A DNA stretch of 64,000 nt. It comes from Mucilaginibacter sp. JRF. Its GTDB lineage: Bacteria; Bacteroidota; Bacteroidia; Sphingobacteriales; Sphingobacteriaceae. Below, one piece after another: positions 18,688-26,774 of this stretch. Numbering within the stretch: position 1 is the first letter of the stretch; each line of letters begins with the position of its first letter. The notes below the pieces were generated by a model that saw nothing but the letters and a program-made list of their open reading frames with translations, was not told the origin of the DNA and made no database searches. A program made the position numbers and the translations under genes. The DNA lies in NCBI RefSeq assembly GCF_015223065.1, contig NZ_JADFBY010000002.1, positions 434,001 to 498,000 of the forward strand. Direction: 5' to 3'.

Positions 18688-19359
18688 TTAGTATTTGTCG
18701 AATAAAGGCTTGTCCCTTGGTGTCCATAAACATGCTTTTTGTCCGCTGGCTTTTAGCGCGTAATTTGCCCAGGTATTACAGGTGTAAAAAAAGTTGTATC
18801 TTCTTTTGGCCTCATAAAAAGCATCATGATCGCCATAATTGGCGGTGGTTTTTATATTGATCACATGACCCATTGAATCCAGTTTTATACTGTTCTCAAT
18901 ATATCCTACAAGTCTTAAATATTGTTCCCGGCTAATGTGGATCTTTTTACATGATGAGCTTTCGCGCAGGTTTTTGTAAAACGTTGTATGCATGGCAGAA
19001 CTGCTTAAACCGAATGCAGCCTTAAATGCGACACTGAATTTTAGCTCTGCCCAGGTAGGGGTGTTCAAATAAAACCCCTTGTCGCCCCAGCCGAAGGCTA
19101 CCAATGTAGCGTTGGTGTCGGGCCTAACTACATTTTTAAAGCTAATTTCCTGGCTCCAATCTTTATCTGCTGTTCTCAAAGGCACCACAATATCCGTATG
19201 CACACCGTTTGTGAGTATGTAGATAGTAATATCTTTATCTGTAACTTTTTCTGCCGAAACGCCAATGACAGGTACAGTAAAGGCGGCAATTAAGTAAATA
19301 GCCACAAACCCAATCAGGCTTATCGCGGTGTATAAAATAATTTTAAGCAGCTTTTTCAA
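18688..19359 (-). CDS. DUF2459 / TIGR02117 family protein
   Basis: A 223-residue protein with one N-terminal transmembrane helix (about 5-30) and a periplasmic domain. The family marks are a NGVHTDIVVP strand, FGWGDKGFY, and a Cys in YTCNTWANYAL near the C-terminus. The conserved His and Cys suggest a Cys-hydrolase-like fold, but no activity is established for this family as far as I know. It is transcribed alone on the minus strand, with a 450-base spacer upstream. Confidence 0.8.
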   Translation of the reverse strand: MKKLLKIILYTAISLIGFVAIYLIAAFTVPVIGVSAEKVTDKDITIYILTNGVHTDIVVPLRTADKDWSQEISFKNVVRPDTNATLVAFGWGDKGFYLNTPTWAELKFSVAFKAAFGLSSSAMHTTFYKNLRESSSCKKIHISREQYLRLVGYIENSIKLDSMGHVINIKTTANYGDHDAFYEAKRRYNFFYTCNTWANYALKASGQKACLWTPRDKPLFDKY

Positions 19360-19808
19360 ATGTTTAATTATTGGTATAGCTTAATACAGGTTTGTAGCTA
19401 AGGTAACCCACACATGCATAAGGTGTATACAAAGTTCAGTTCCGTGCGATAATAGACTTGTATTATCGATCACCACTCAGATAAAAATTCAAATTGAGCA
19501 TCTGTTTGAAAAGTCTGTTACTGAATTGAGCATTGCAGACCTGAAATGTGCTATTATTGGTATTGATTCCGAATACAGCCCGTATAAATTTAATCAACCA
19601 ATTATTTATAGTTACCAAAAGTGTGTGGTAGATTCTCAAGAATTAATTCGGAATGCATATATCGACTCGCTTACATTTTTATCGATAAGATCTGGCAAGC
19701 TGTTTATCGGATAGGAAATAAGCTAAGTGTTATATTAACGAAAATGGTATCTGAGTATTTATTCAAACGCGATGTGATTTAAAGACCAATTTAAATAATT
19801 AACCTATC
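19360..19808. other. Intergenic, no supported gene
   Basis: Divergent spacer between the DUF2459 gene and the third NHL lipoprotein. A 62-codon frame from a TTG at 19526 to 19714 exists, but it lacks any signal or recognisable motif and is probably chance. Confidence 0.4.
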
Positions 19809-20876
19809 ATGAAAAGTCAAATTGTAAAGCATTTCACGGTATATGCTGGCCTGTTGTGCGCAATTAGTTACAGCAGCTGTAAAAAGGATGCCGCAACAAT
19901 CATTCAGGATAATGAAAAGGTAAACAGTGATTCTTTAGTTGCGATGGCGGCCACAACAAATTATATAGTAAGTACGGTGGTGGGCAGAGGGGAACTGAAT
20001 TATCCTTATATCCCTTATCCGTATCTGATATGCAGTGCCTCAGATGGTTCTAAATATGTAAGCTCTAATAACGATATTTTCAGGATCGATCCGCAGGGAG
20101 GCTACACTAAATACTTTACCTATTACAACCCAACGGGCATAAAAGCAGGTGCTAAGGGGAGTATTTACTTTGTAGGCAATCGTCATGAAGGAGATGGCAG
20201 CGCAGACAGCAGCACGTTCGTAAAACTGGACTGGAATAAAAAGCTTACGATATTGCCGGTTGGAGAAAGACTGCGGTATATAGGTGACATGGCCATTGGC
20301 TCAGATAGCAGCATCTTGATCCCTGACGGCGAGAACCATCGCATAATCAGGTACAGTAAAGATGGGGTTACGAGTGTACTTGCCGGAAAAAAAGACGTAA
20401 GGGGTTTTGCAGATGGCGTAGGTGATAAAGCTCACTTTACTTCGCCAACACTTGTAAAATTTGGTGAGGATGGCAACCTATGGGTGGTGGACGGAACTGC
20501 TTACAACATCGGTCAGAGTATTAGGAAGGTGAGTCTGAGTGGTAGGGTCACTACGGTATTCAAATTAAACCCTCAGTTCACTAATCCGCACAGCATCATT
20601 AGTTTCGCGGTAACCAGAAGGGACAAAAACTATAATCTTACACCATATCAAAATGTTTTCTTTTTTGTAAGATCTTTTACCAAAGACAGAAAAATAATAT
20701 CAAACCAATTATTTCACTTATCGCACAATAAGGTATTGACCGCGATCACCGGAGATATACCTGAAGATTTTAACTATCAAGACGGGCCAGCGATGCAGGC
20801 TAACTTTTATTTACCCATTGGGTTAACTGTAACTCCGGATGGTATTTATGTGGCTGATACTGGAACGGCGTTATAA
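19809..20876 (+). CDS. NHL-repeat lipoprotein (paralogue 3), C-terminus apparently frameshifted
   Basis: A 355-residue lipoprotein with Cys24 (ISYSSCKKD) and NHL-like blades such as FADGVGDKAHFTSPTL and DGNLWVVDG. It is a paralogue of the genes at 5561 and 10188. Those two end in (D)xGTN-TIRKI or NSAIRKI motifs, whereas this frame stops early after VADTGTAL. In the -1 frame the DNA reads NGVIRKIAK and then a stop at 20891-20893, exactly the expected ending. One base therefore seems to have been lost around 20861-20866, either in the genome or in the assembly. The loss removes only the last strand, so the propeller may still fold. Confidence 0.82.
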   Translation: MKSQIVKHFTVYAGLLCAISYSSCKKDAATIIQDNEKVNSDSLVAMAATTNYIVSTVVGRGELNYPYIPYPYLICSASDGSKYVSSNNDIFRIDPQGGYTKYFTYYNPTGIKAGAKGSIYFVGNRHEGDGSADSSTFVKLDWNKKLTILPVGERLRYIGDMAIGSDSSILIPDGENHRIIRYSKDGVTSVLAGKKDVRGFADGVGDKAHFTSPTLVKFGEDGNLWVVDGTAYNIGQSIRKVSLSGRVTTVFKLNPQFTNPHSIISFAVTRRDKNYNLTPYQNVFFFVRSFTKDRKIISNQLFHLSHNKVLTAITGDIPEDFNYQDGPAMQANFYLPIGLTVTPDGIYVADTGTAL

Positions 20877-20946
20877 GGAAAATCGCTAAATAGTAAATTC
20901 TGTAATATGTGGAACACCATAAAAGTGACGATAATAGTTGTGGATT

Positions 20947-20993
20947 AATTTATTTAAACTAAGTCTAAATAAATTAAATAAAATATATCTTTG
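20947..20993 (+). promoter_or_regulatory. Palindromic operator and -7 element of the TonB receptor
   Basis: A near-perfect palindrome (13-base arms, 12 of 13 matching, 3-base centre) spans 20947-20975, with the core TTTAAA-CTAAG-TCTAAA at 20953-20969. Eleven bases later comes an exact Bacteroidota -7 element TATCTTTG (20986-20993), 27 bases before the GTG start. The palindrome covers the expected -33 position, and no TTG is found there, so it looks like a repressor or activator site. The half-sites match those of the palindrome at 26722. Confidence 0.6.
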
Positions 20994-21019
20994 TGCCGAC
21001 TATTAACTAAACTATAGCC

Positions 21020-23407
21020 GTGCACGCATTACGTTACTCACTAATTTTTTTGATCGGGCTTTTTTTGAGCAGCCCTTTGATGGCTCAAAACACTACAGCC
21101 GTAGTAACCGGAAAAGTAACAGACGATAGTGGCAAACCTGTTGAGGCAGCCAATGTTTATTTGAAAGGGACACGCTACCAAACCATGTCGTTAAGTGATG
21201 GTAGTTTTGAGTTGAAGGCCAAAGAAGGCTCATATACTCTTATTATTAGCTATACAGGTTCAAAAAGCCATTCACAATCAGTAAAACTTCAGGCCGGGCA
21301 ATCTTTGACGATAGCTACTGTAACGCTAAGTAACGCTACCGAAATGCAGGAAGTTAATGTGCAGGGCAAAACCACATCGCAAAACATACGGGAGCAGGGT
21401 TTTCAGGTTAATGTTATTGATCTGAAAGCGCAGTACAATACCACTTCAGATCTTAACCAGGTTTTGAACCGAACAACCGGTGTGCGCATACGTGAGGAAG
21501 GCGGCCTGGGTTCATACTTCAACTTCTCGCTTAATGGCTTTACAGGCAACCAGGTAAAATTCTTTTTGGATGGTATACCGATGGATAACTTCGGCTCATC
21601 ATTAACACTTAATAACCTGCCTGTTAATATTGCCGAGCGTATTGAGGTTTATAAAGGGGTAGTACCTGTTAGTTTGGGTACTGATGCCTTGGGCGGTGCT
21701 GTTAATGTGGTAACACGTAGTAATGCTAATTATCTGGATGCATCGTACTCCATAGGCTCGTTCAATACCCATCGTGCGGCTGTAAGTGGGGCATACACAA
21801 ATCCAAATACACACTTTACTGTAAAAGCCAACGCGTTCTACAACTATTCAGACAATGACTACAAAGTAAATGTAGCACCTATAGACCTGTTTAGCAGGCA
21901 AACACTGCCCGCGCGTGATGTTCGTCGTTTTCATGATAATTATGAATCTGCCGGTGGGCAGATCGAAGCCGGTTTTACAGGTACCAAGTTCGCCGATAAG
22001 TTATTGATAGGCATGTTAGCCTCGGGTAATGACAGGGATATACAAACGGGTGTTGTTATGGAGCAGGTATACGGCGCACGTACAGCACGCAGCCACTCAT
22101 TCATCCCGACACTTAAATACAAAAAAACAAATTTGTTTATACCCGGGCTTGATGTAAGCATGTATGGTGCTTACAACATGAGCACCAATCGCTTTATTGA
22201 TACCTCAAGCCTTGTTTATAACTGGCTTGGTCAAAGCAAGATAGATTCGGCAGGGAGGGGCGAGCAATCACTTTCGCAGCGTAAAAATAAGGATAACGAG
22301 GGCCTTGTAACCACTAATCTTTCGTACCGATTAAATGAGCACCACTCTTTTTCATACAATTACATATTGACAGATTTTAAGCGAAAAGCAAGTGATGTGG
22401 AAGACCCGACCAACCCGACATTCTTATTGCCGCAAAGGCTGCGCAAGCAAAATATGGGTTTAAGCTGGAAAACTGATTATGGTAATTTCACAGCTACAGC
22501 CTTTGGTAAGTTGTATTTATTCCATGCCGAATCATTTGAAAATGTTTCTCAGAATAATACACCTGATTATCAGACAACATCACTAAACAGCACTCATTAC
22601 GGTTATGGCTTAGCTACGGCTTATTTTATATTACCGCAATTACAAGCCAAAGCTTCGTACGAGAAAGCTTACAGGTTACCAGAAGCCACGGAGATATTAG
22701 GTGATGGCTTATACGTAGCCGCCAACCCCAACCTGAAGCCCGAAAGCAGCCACAACTTTAATTTAGGCGCGGTATACACCTTACAACCATCAAACAATCA
22801 TAGGTTTGATTTTGAAGGAAACTTTATAATGCGTAATGCACGCGATTACATTCGCCCGTTCCAGGGGCAGGTACAACCGGTGGCCCGTCAAAACACCAAC
22901 GTTGGTAAGGTAGCTACAAAGGGTGCGGAGCTTGAAATTAGATACGCCTGGAAAAAACTGATATTTGCCAGTGTTAATGCTACTTATCAGGATATTGTTG
23001 ATAGCACTGAATTTTTAAGCAGCACCAATTTAACGGGCACTATCGTAACCAGAAATTTAAATTATGGTTATCGTTTACAAAACATTCCTTACCTGTTTTG
23101 CAATTTGAACCTGGGTACCCGTATTCCGGATGTTGGCGCGCGCAATAACCAGTTGGGTATTAACTACAGCCTTAATATGGTTGAAAAATACTATCTCACA
23201 CCCAGCCAGTTAGGTAACAATAATCAAGATGTTATACCACGCCAGATAGCGCATAACATCTCTGCCGATTATGCCATGCAAAACGGCAAGTACACCATAA
23301 CACTTGAGTGCCGTAATTTAACCGATAACATGCTGTTTGATAACTTCAGGTTGCAAAAGCCGGGACGTTCGGTATTTCTAAAACTTCGTTATTTCATTAC
23401 CAAATAA
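21020..23407 (+). CDS. TonB-dependent outer-membrane receptor, XusA-like
   Basis: A 795-residue receptor with a GTG start and a signal peptide ending near LMAQ. Residues about 28-115 are a carboxypeptidase-regulatory-like domain (VTGKVTDDSGKPVEAANVYL). A plug domain follows at about 125-245 (VNVIDLKAQYNTTSDLNQVL, LGGAVNVVTR), then a 22-strand type barrel with a terminal aromatic (RYFITK). It imports a metal chelate across the outer membrane using TonB energy. The following genes are a DUF4374 lipoprotein and a PepSY membrane protein. This is the order of the Bacteroides xenosiderophore system XusABC, so a siderophore substrate is likely. The upstream palindrome suggests iron control. Confidence 0.88.
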   Translation: MHALRYSLIFLIGLFLSSPLMAQNTTAVVTGKVTDDSGKPVEAANVYLKGTRYQTMSLSDGSFELKAKEGSYTLIISYTGSKSHSQSVKLQAGQSLTIATVTLSNATEMQEVNVQGKTTSQNIREQGFQVNVIDLKAQYNTTSDLNQVLNRTTGVRIREEGGLGSYFNFSLNGFTGNQVKFFLDGIPMDNFGSSLTLNNLPVNIAERIEVYKGVVPVSLGTDALGGAVNVVTRSNANYLDASYSIGSFNTHRAAVSGAYTNPNTHFTVKANAFYNYSDNDYKVNVAPIDLFSRQTLPARDVRRFHDNYESAGGQIEAGFTGTKFADKLLIGMLASGNDRDIQTGVVMEQVYGARTARSHSFIPTLKYKKTNLFIPGLDVSMYGAYNMSTNRFIDTSSLVYNWLGQSKIDSAGRGEQSLSQRKNKDNEGLVTTNLSYRLNEHHSFSYNYILTDFKRKASDVEDPTNPTFLLPQRLRKQNMGLSWKTDYGNFTATAFGKLYLFHAESFENVSQNNTPDYQTTSLNSTHYGYGLATAYFILPQLQAKASYEKAYRLPEATEILGDGLYVAANPNLKPESSHNFNLGAVYTLQPSNNHRFDFEGNFIMRNARDYIRPFQGQVQPVARQNTNVGKVATKGAELEIRYAWKKLIFASVNATYQDIVDSTEFLSSTNLTGTIVTRNLNYGYRLQNIPYLFCNLNLGTRIPDVGARNNQLGINYSLNMVEKYYLTPSQLGNNNQDVIPRQIAHNISADYAMQNGKYTITLECRNLTDNMLFDNFRLQKPGRSVFLKLRYFITK

Positions 23408-23432
23408 TACAAACAATAATTTATTAAAGATC

Positions 23433-24659
23433 ATGTATAACATCAAACAACTCATCAAAGCAAGCTTGTTCTCAACGCTTGCTATCGCGGCGGCATCATG
23501 CAGCAGCAACGATAACGATAACCCTCAACCTATTGACGGTGAAAAGGTATACACCCTTGGTTTAGGTGTTACCACAACAGAGGCCACAACAAATTATGTT
23601 TTAGGCACTAATGACCTGATGACCGGTACATTAAGCCTTACTAACAATGGTTTGCTACAAACCGGTTACCGCGATTTCCTTTCAGTTGGTTCAAGCTTTT
23701 TCAGCATAGGCGGTTTAGGTGTTACTGATGTTAATGTTATCAGCCTTGACGCGTCAGGCAACCTGACAACCAAAAGCGGCTTAACCTTCCCTAACGCTGC
23801 AACTGATATTAAGGATGTTGACGGTCAGGGTAAAACTTTGTTGGCAACCTTTGCATCTGCATCATTAGTTGCTGATGCGAAAGCTGAGTTTTATACCGTG
23901 AATGTAGCATCAAACAGCATTACCAGCACTAAAACCGTAACTATGCGCAGCTTATACCCAAGCAATACCGAGTCATGGTTACATACCGGTATTGTTGTTA
24001 GAGGTACTAACGCTTTCCAAACATTTTACCCGATAGATCCGGCTACTTATGCTACCAACAATACTGATACCGCTTATGTAGCTGTTTATAACTATCCCGA
24101 CTTTACATTGCAAAAAGTAATTAAGGATGTACGTACCGGTCCTGCCGGTTCATTCGGTACCCGTTCAGGTATCTTTGTTACCGAATCTGGTGATGTATAT
24201 ACTGTAGCACACAACGGTTACGGTTATTCAAAATCAACCAAAGAAGCCGGTATCCTGAAAATTGCTAACGGTACAACTGAGTTTGATGCCAACTACTATT
24301 TTAATACTGCAACCGCAACAAACGGTGGCCGTATAGTACACGCAATGTACATTGGTAACAACAAGCTGTTTGCTGAAATAAGCACTGGTACACAAGCCAG
24401 CCAATGGGTTGATGGTAACCTTAAATTCGCAATTGTTGATCTATCAGCTAAAACTATTACTGCTGTAACTAACTCACCAACCTTTACAGGCGATGGTGGC
24501 CGTAGCTTTGCTGCCTTGTATGATGATGGTAAAGCTTATGCTGCCGCCACAGTAAACGGTGTATGCAACATTTACCAAATTGATGTAGCTACCGCTACTG
24601 CAACCAAAGGCGCTGTAGTTGGTGCTACGTTTGTTGGCGGTATAGGCAGGGTTAAATAA
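23433..24659 (+). CDS. DUF4374 lipoprotein, XusB-like siderophore-binding propeller
   Basis: A 408-residue lipoprotein with anchor Cys23 in IAAASCSSN, starting 25 bases after the receptor stop. The mature protein is made of beta-rich repeats typical of DUF4374, for example YTLGLGVTTTEATTNYVL near 37-54, a LSVGSSFFSIGG segment and GTRSGIFVTESGDVYTVA. In Bacteroides thetaiotaomicron the DUF4374 protein XusB is a surface lipoprotein that binds siderophores and works with a TonB receptor and a PepSY protein. By position and family this gene should play the same part. A strong hairpin follows its stop and may lower expression of the next gene. Confidence 0.87.
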   Translation: MYNIKQLIKASLFSTLAIAAASCSSNDNDNPQPIDGEKVYTLGLGVTTTEATTNYVLGTNDLMTGTLSLTNNGLLQTGYRDFLSVGSSFFSIGGLGVTDVNVISLDASGNLTTKSGLTFPNAATDIKDVDGQGKTLLATFASASLVADAKAEFYTVNVASNSITSTKTVTMRSLYPSNTESWLHTGIVVRGTNAFQTFYPIDPATYATNNTDTAYVAVYNYPDFTLQKVIKDVRTGPAGSFGTRSGIFVTESGDVYTVAHNGYGYSKSTKEAGILKIANGTTEFDANYYFNTATATNGGRIVHAMYIGNNKLFAEISTGTQASQWVDGNLKFAIVDLSAKTITAVTNSPTFTGDGGRSFAALYDDGKAYAAATVNGVCNIYQIDVATATATKGAVVGATFVGGIGRVK

Positions 24660-24703
24660 TCAGCTCCGAGTACCCGTTCTTATTTTTTCTGAAATTTTAA
24701 TAC

Positions 24704-24759
24704 TAATGGACCTGCCGGGAGAAAATGATTTCTCTGTCTGGTCAGGTCCATTAATTTTT
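24704..24759 (+). terminator. Terminator-like hairpin inside the xus-like operon
   Basis: An 11-bp perfect outer stem (24704-24714 with 24743-24753) and an inner GAGAAA/TTTCTC stem are followed by ATTTTTTA. It lies between the DUF4374 and PepSY genes, only about 20 bases before the latter. It could separate the two transcriptionally or act as a partial terminator. Confidence 0.75.
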
Positions 24760-24772
24760 TATATCGTATTTG

Positions 24773-25969
24773 ATGGCTCTATCTGCTAAAAGCAAAACTA
24801 AAAAAAAGCGTTCCCTGTTTTACCGTGTATCAGCATGGCTGCATTTGTGGCTGGGGCTGGCAAGCGGTATTGTGGTTGTTATAGTAAGCCTTACTGGGGC
24901 TGCGCTTGTTTTTGAGCAGGAGCTGAGGGTATGGTTACAGCCTTATCAAACGGCCGAGTCGCACGGTAAGGAGTTCATCGAACCATCAAAATTGAAAGAG
25001 GCCGTGATGAAACGGTACAACCTGCCCGCGATATCAGCCGTGGTATACCAGGGGAAAGACCGTTCGGCGGTGGTGCCTTATTATGGTGATCGCTCAAAGT
25101 TTCAGTTGATATACGTTGACCCTTACACGGCAAAAATCTTACACTACCAATTGCTCGATAAGGATTTTTACCGCATTATGCTTTTAGGGCATTACAACCT
25201 GTGGCTGCCCCGCGAAATAGGCAAGCCGGTAGTGGCTTACTCCACCCTGATATTTGTTATTACGCTGATTACCGGCCTGGTATTATGGTGGCCCAAGAAA
25301 TGGACAACCAACACCCGCGAACGCGCCTTTTTTGTAAAGTGGAGCGGTAATTTTAAACGGGTAAACCACGATCTGCATAACGTGCTGGGCTTTTACTCGC
25401 TGGCCATTGCCCTGGTTTTAGGGCTTACGGGCATGGTATACGGTATGAAATGGTTTTCGGACGCGGTGTACTGGACTGCATCAGGCGGACAAAAGTCTGA
25501 AAGGTTTGCCCGTCAACAGTCGGACACCACGCTGGTAAAGGTTTCGAACATTCCCGACGAGGATATTCTGTTTAAAAACCTGAAGGCCAAAGGCGAAGAC
25601 CTGAATACCCAGATACTCACCATTGGTTATCCTTTTGGCAAGGCCGGGGCCTGGTCGGTATCATTAATTCCCGAACTTGGCCGTAGGATGAATGAAAGAT
25701 CGCAATCATACGAGCAGGTGAGCCTCAAAAAGCTCGATAAGAAACCGGATAACGGCGGCGATAAAATGATGCGCCTCAATTACGATCTGCATGTAGGCTC
25801 GGTAGGGGGGATATGGACAAAGATCATCGCATTATTAGTGTGCCTAATATCAGGCAGTTTACCCATAACCGGGTTTTTTATTTGGTGGGCTAAAAAGCAA
25901 CCAAAAAAACAGAAAGAGGCCAAAACCAAACCTACACGGCAAATGGTAACTGCTTACCGTTCAGTATAA
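24773..25969 (+). CDS. PepSY-associated transmembrane protein, XusC-like
   Basis: A 398-residue inner-membrane protein. The frame opens at a TTG at 24770, but the ATG three bases later is the natural start. It has four main hydrophobic segments at about 25-50, 145-170, 200-225 and 350-375. A PepSY region follows the first ([12 protein letters not shown]), and conserved His residues appear in [28 protein letters not shown] and [12 protein letters not shown]. These His pairs are typical of PepSY proteins proposed to act as ferric-chelate or haem reductases. As third gene after receptor and DUF4374 it completes the xus order. It overlaps the convergent methyltransferase by 9 bases. Confidence 0.87.
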   Translation: MALSAKSKTKKKRSLFYRVSAWLHLWLGLASGIVVVIVSLTGAALVFEQELRVWLQPYQTAESHGKEFIEPSKLKEAVMKRYNLPAISAVVYQGKDRSAVVPYYGDRSKFQLIYVDPYTAKILHYQLLDKDFYRIMLLGHYNLWLPREIGKPVVAYSTLIFVITLITGLVLWWPKKWTTNTRERAFFVKWSGNFKRVNHDLHNVLGFYSLAIALVLGLTGMVYGMKWFSDAVYWTASGGQKSERFARQQSDTTLVKVSNIPDEDILFKNLKAKGEDLNTQILTIGYPFGKAGAWSVSLIPELGRRMNERSQSYEQVSLKKLDKKPDNGGDKMMRLNYDLHVGSVGGIWTKIIALLVCLISGSLPITGFFIWWAKKQPKKQKEAKTKPTRQMVTAYRSV

Positions 25970-26596
25970 AAGTTTTCTGCCCACAAAGCGTATAACCCAA
26001 CCTTTGCCGTTGTGGTAAAGGCCTTCACTTAATTCTACCTCCTGTTCTGTAAGTTGTAAAATGTCATAACCGGCAAAATCTGTCAGGAGTTCATCTGCCG
26101 AGAATAGCGAGGCCAGATCGCGAGGGCCGCCTATTTTTTCGTTTTGCAAAACATATTCCAGATGGTTTTTGGCAAAGGCCTCCAGTATCAACAGTCCGCC
26201 GGGTTTAAGGTAAGTTGATAGTAACTGATGATATGCTGATTTAATGTGCGCTGGAAAATGAGCGTATATCAATGCAATAGCATCAAACTCCCCGGCAAGG
26301 TAATTCAGCTCGGGCAATTCTCCAATACGGTAATCAATGCTAACGCCATGCCTGGCAGCCAGTGTATCGGCTTTATGTTTGCCTTGGATACTGATATCAA
26401 AAGCCGAAACATCCCATCCTGATTTGGCCGCGAAGATAGCATTGCGGCCTTCGCCCTCGGCAGCAAACAATATTTTTGAAGGTTGAATAAGCGATAGCTG
26501 TTCACGCAAAAATACATTCGGTTCTTCACCAAAGGCGTATTCGGCAGCGCTATACCTTTCGTCCCATCTTTGTAGCCATGTTTTATCGTTTGTCAT
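25961..26596 (-). CDS. Class I SAM-dependent methyltransferase
   Basis: A 211-residue soluble methyltransferase. It begins with the [17 protein letters not shown] element seen in TehB/thiopurine-type enzymes. The SAM-binding motif I is AAEGEGRNA, with motif II around VSAFDIS and a [12 protein letters not shown] motif at about 130-142. The substrate is not evident. A consensus promoter with an embedded palindrome lies 110-150 bases upstream, and the palindrome's half-sites match those at the xus-like receptor promoter. Co-regulation with metal uptake is therefore possible. The gene ends within the last codons of the PepSY gene on the other strand. Confidence 0.85.
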   Translation of the reverse strand: MTNDKTWLQRWDERYSAAEYAFGEEPNVFLREQLSLIQPSKILFAAEGEGRNAIFAAKSGWDVSAFDISIQGKHKADTLAARHGVSIDYRIGELPELNYLAGEFDAIALIYAHFPAHIKSAYHQLLSTYLKPGGLLILEAFAKNHLEYVLQNEKIGGPRDLASLFSADELLTDFAGYDILQLTEQEVELSEGLYHNGKGWVIRFVGRKLLY

Positions 26597-26714
26597 TTAG
26601 GTAAGGGTGGTGATAATTTGATCATTAGCGCCTGATTTACCCGCGCTGGATATTACGCGGGTAAACAGGTCTTGAAATAAACAGATCAAAAAGTGTTAAA
26701 TGATACGGATGCTG

Positions 26715-26746
26715 CAAATATATTGTTTAGAATAATTCTAAACAAT
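26715..26746 (-). promoter_or_regulatory. Consensus Bacteroidota promoter with perfect palindrome in its spacer
   Basis: Read on the minus strand: TTG (26745-26743), exactly 20 bases, then TATATTTG (26722-26715), a full -33/-7 match. A perfect palindrome with 12-base arms and a single central base fills 26722-26746. Its core TTAGAAT-A-ATTCTAA has the 7-1-7 layout of Fur-family boxes such as PerR and Fur sites. It lies between the second TonB receptor's stop and the methyltransferase start, so it should drive the methyltransferase with a leader of about 110 bases. Confidence 0.7.
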
Positions 26747-26774
26747 AGTTGATTGAAAAAAATTTGACCTTATT

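Noticed and set aside
19526..19714. A 62-residue frame from a TTG start
   Set aside because: No signal, motif or promoter support in an AT-rich spacer.
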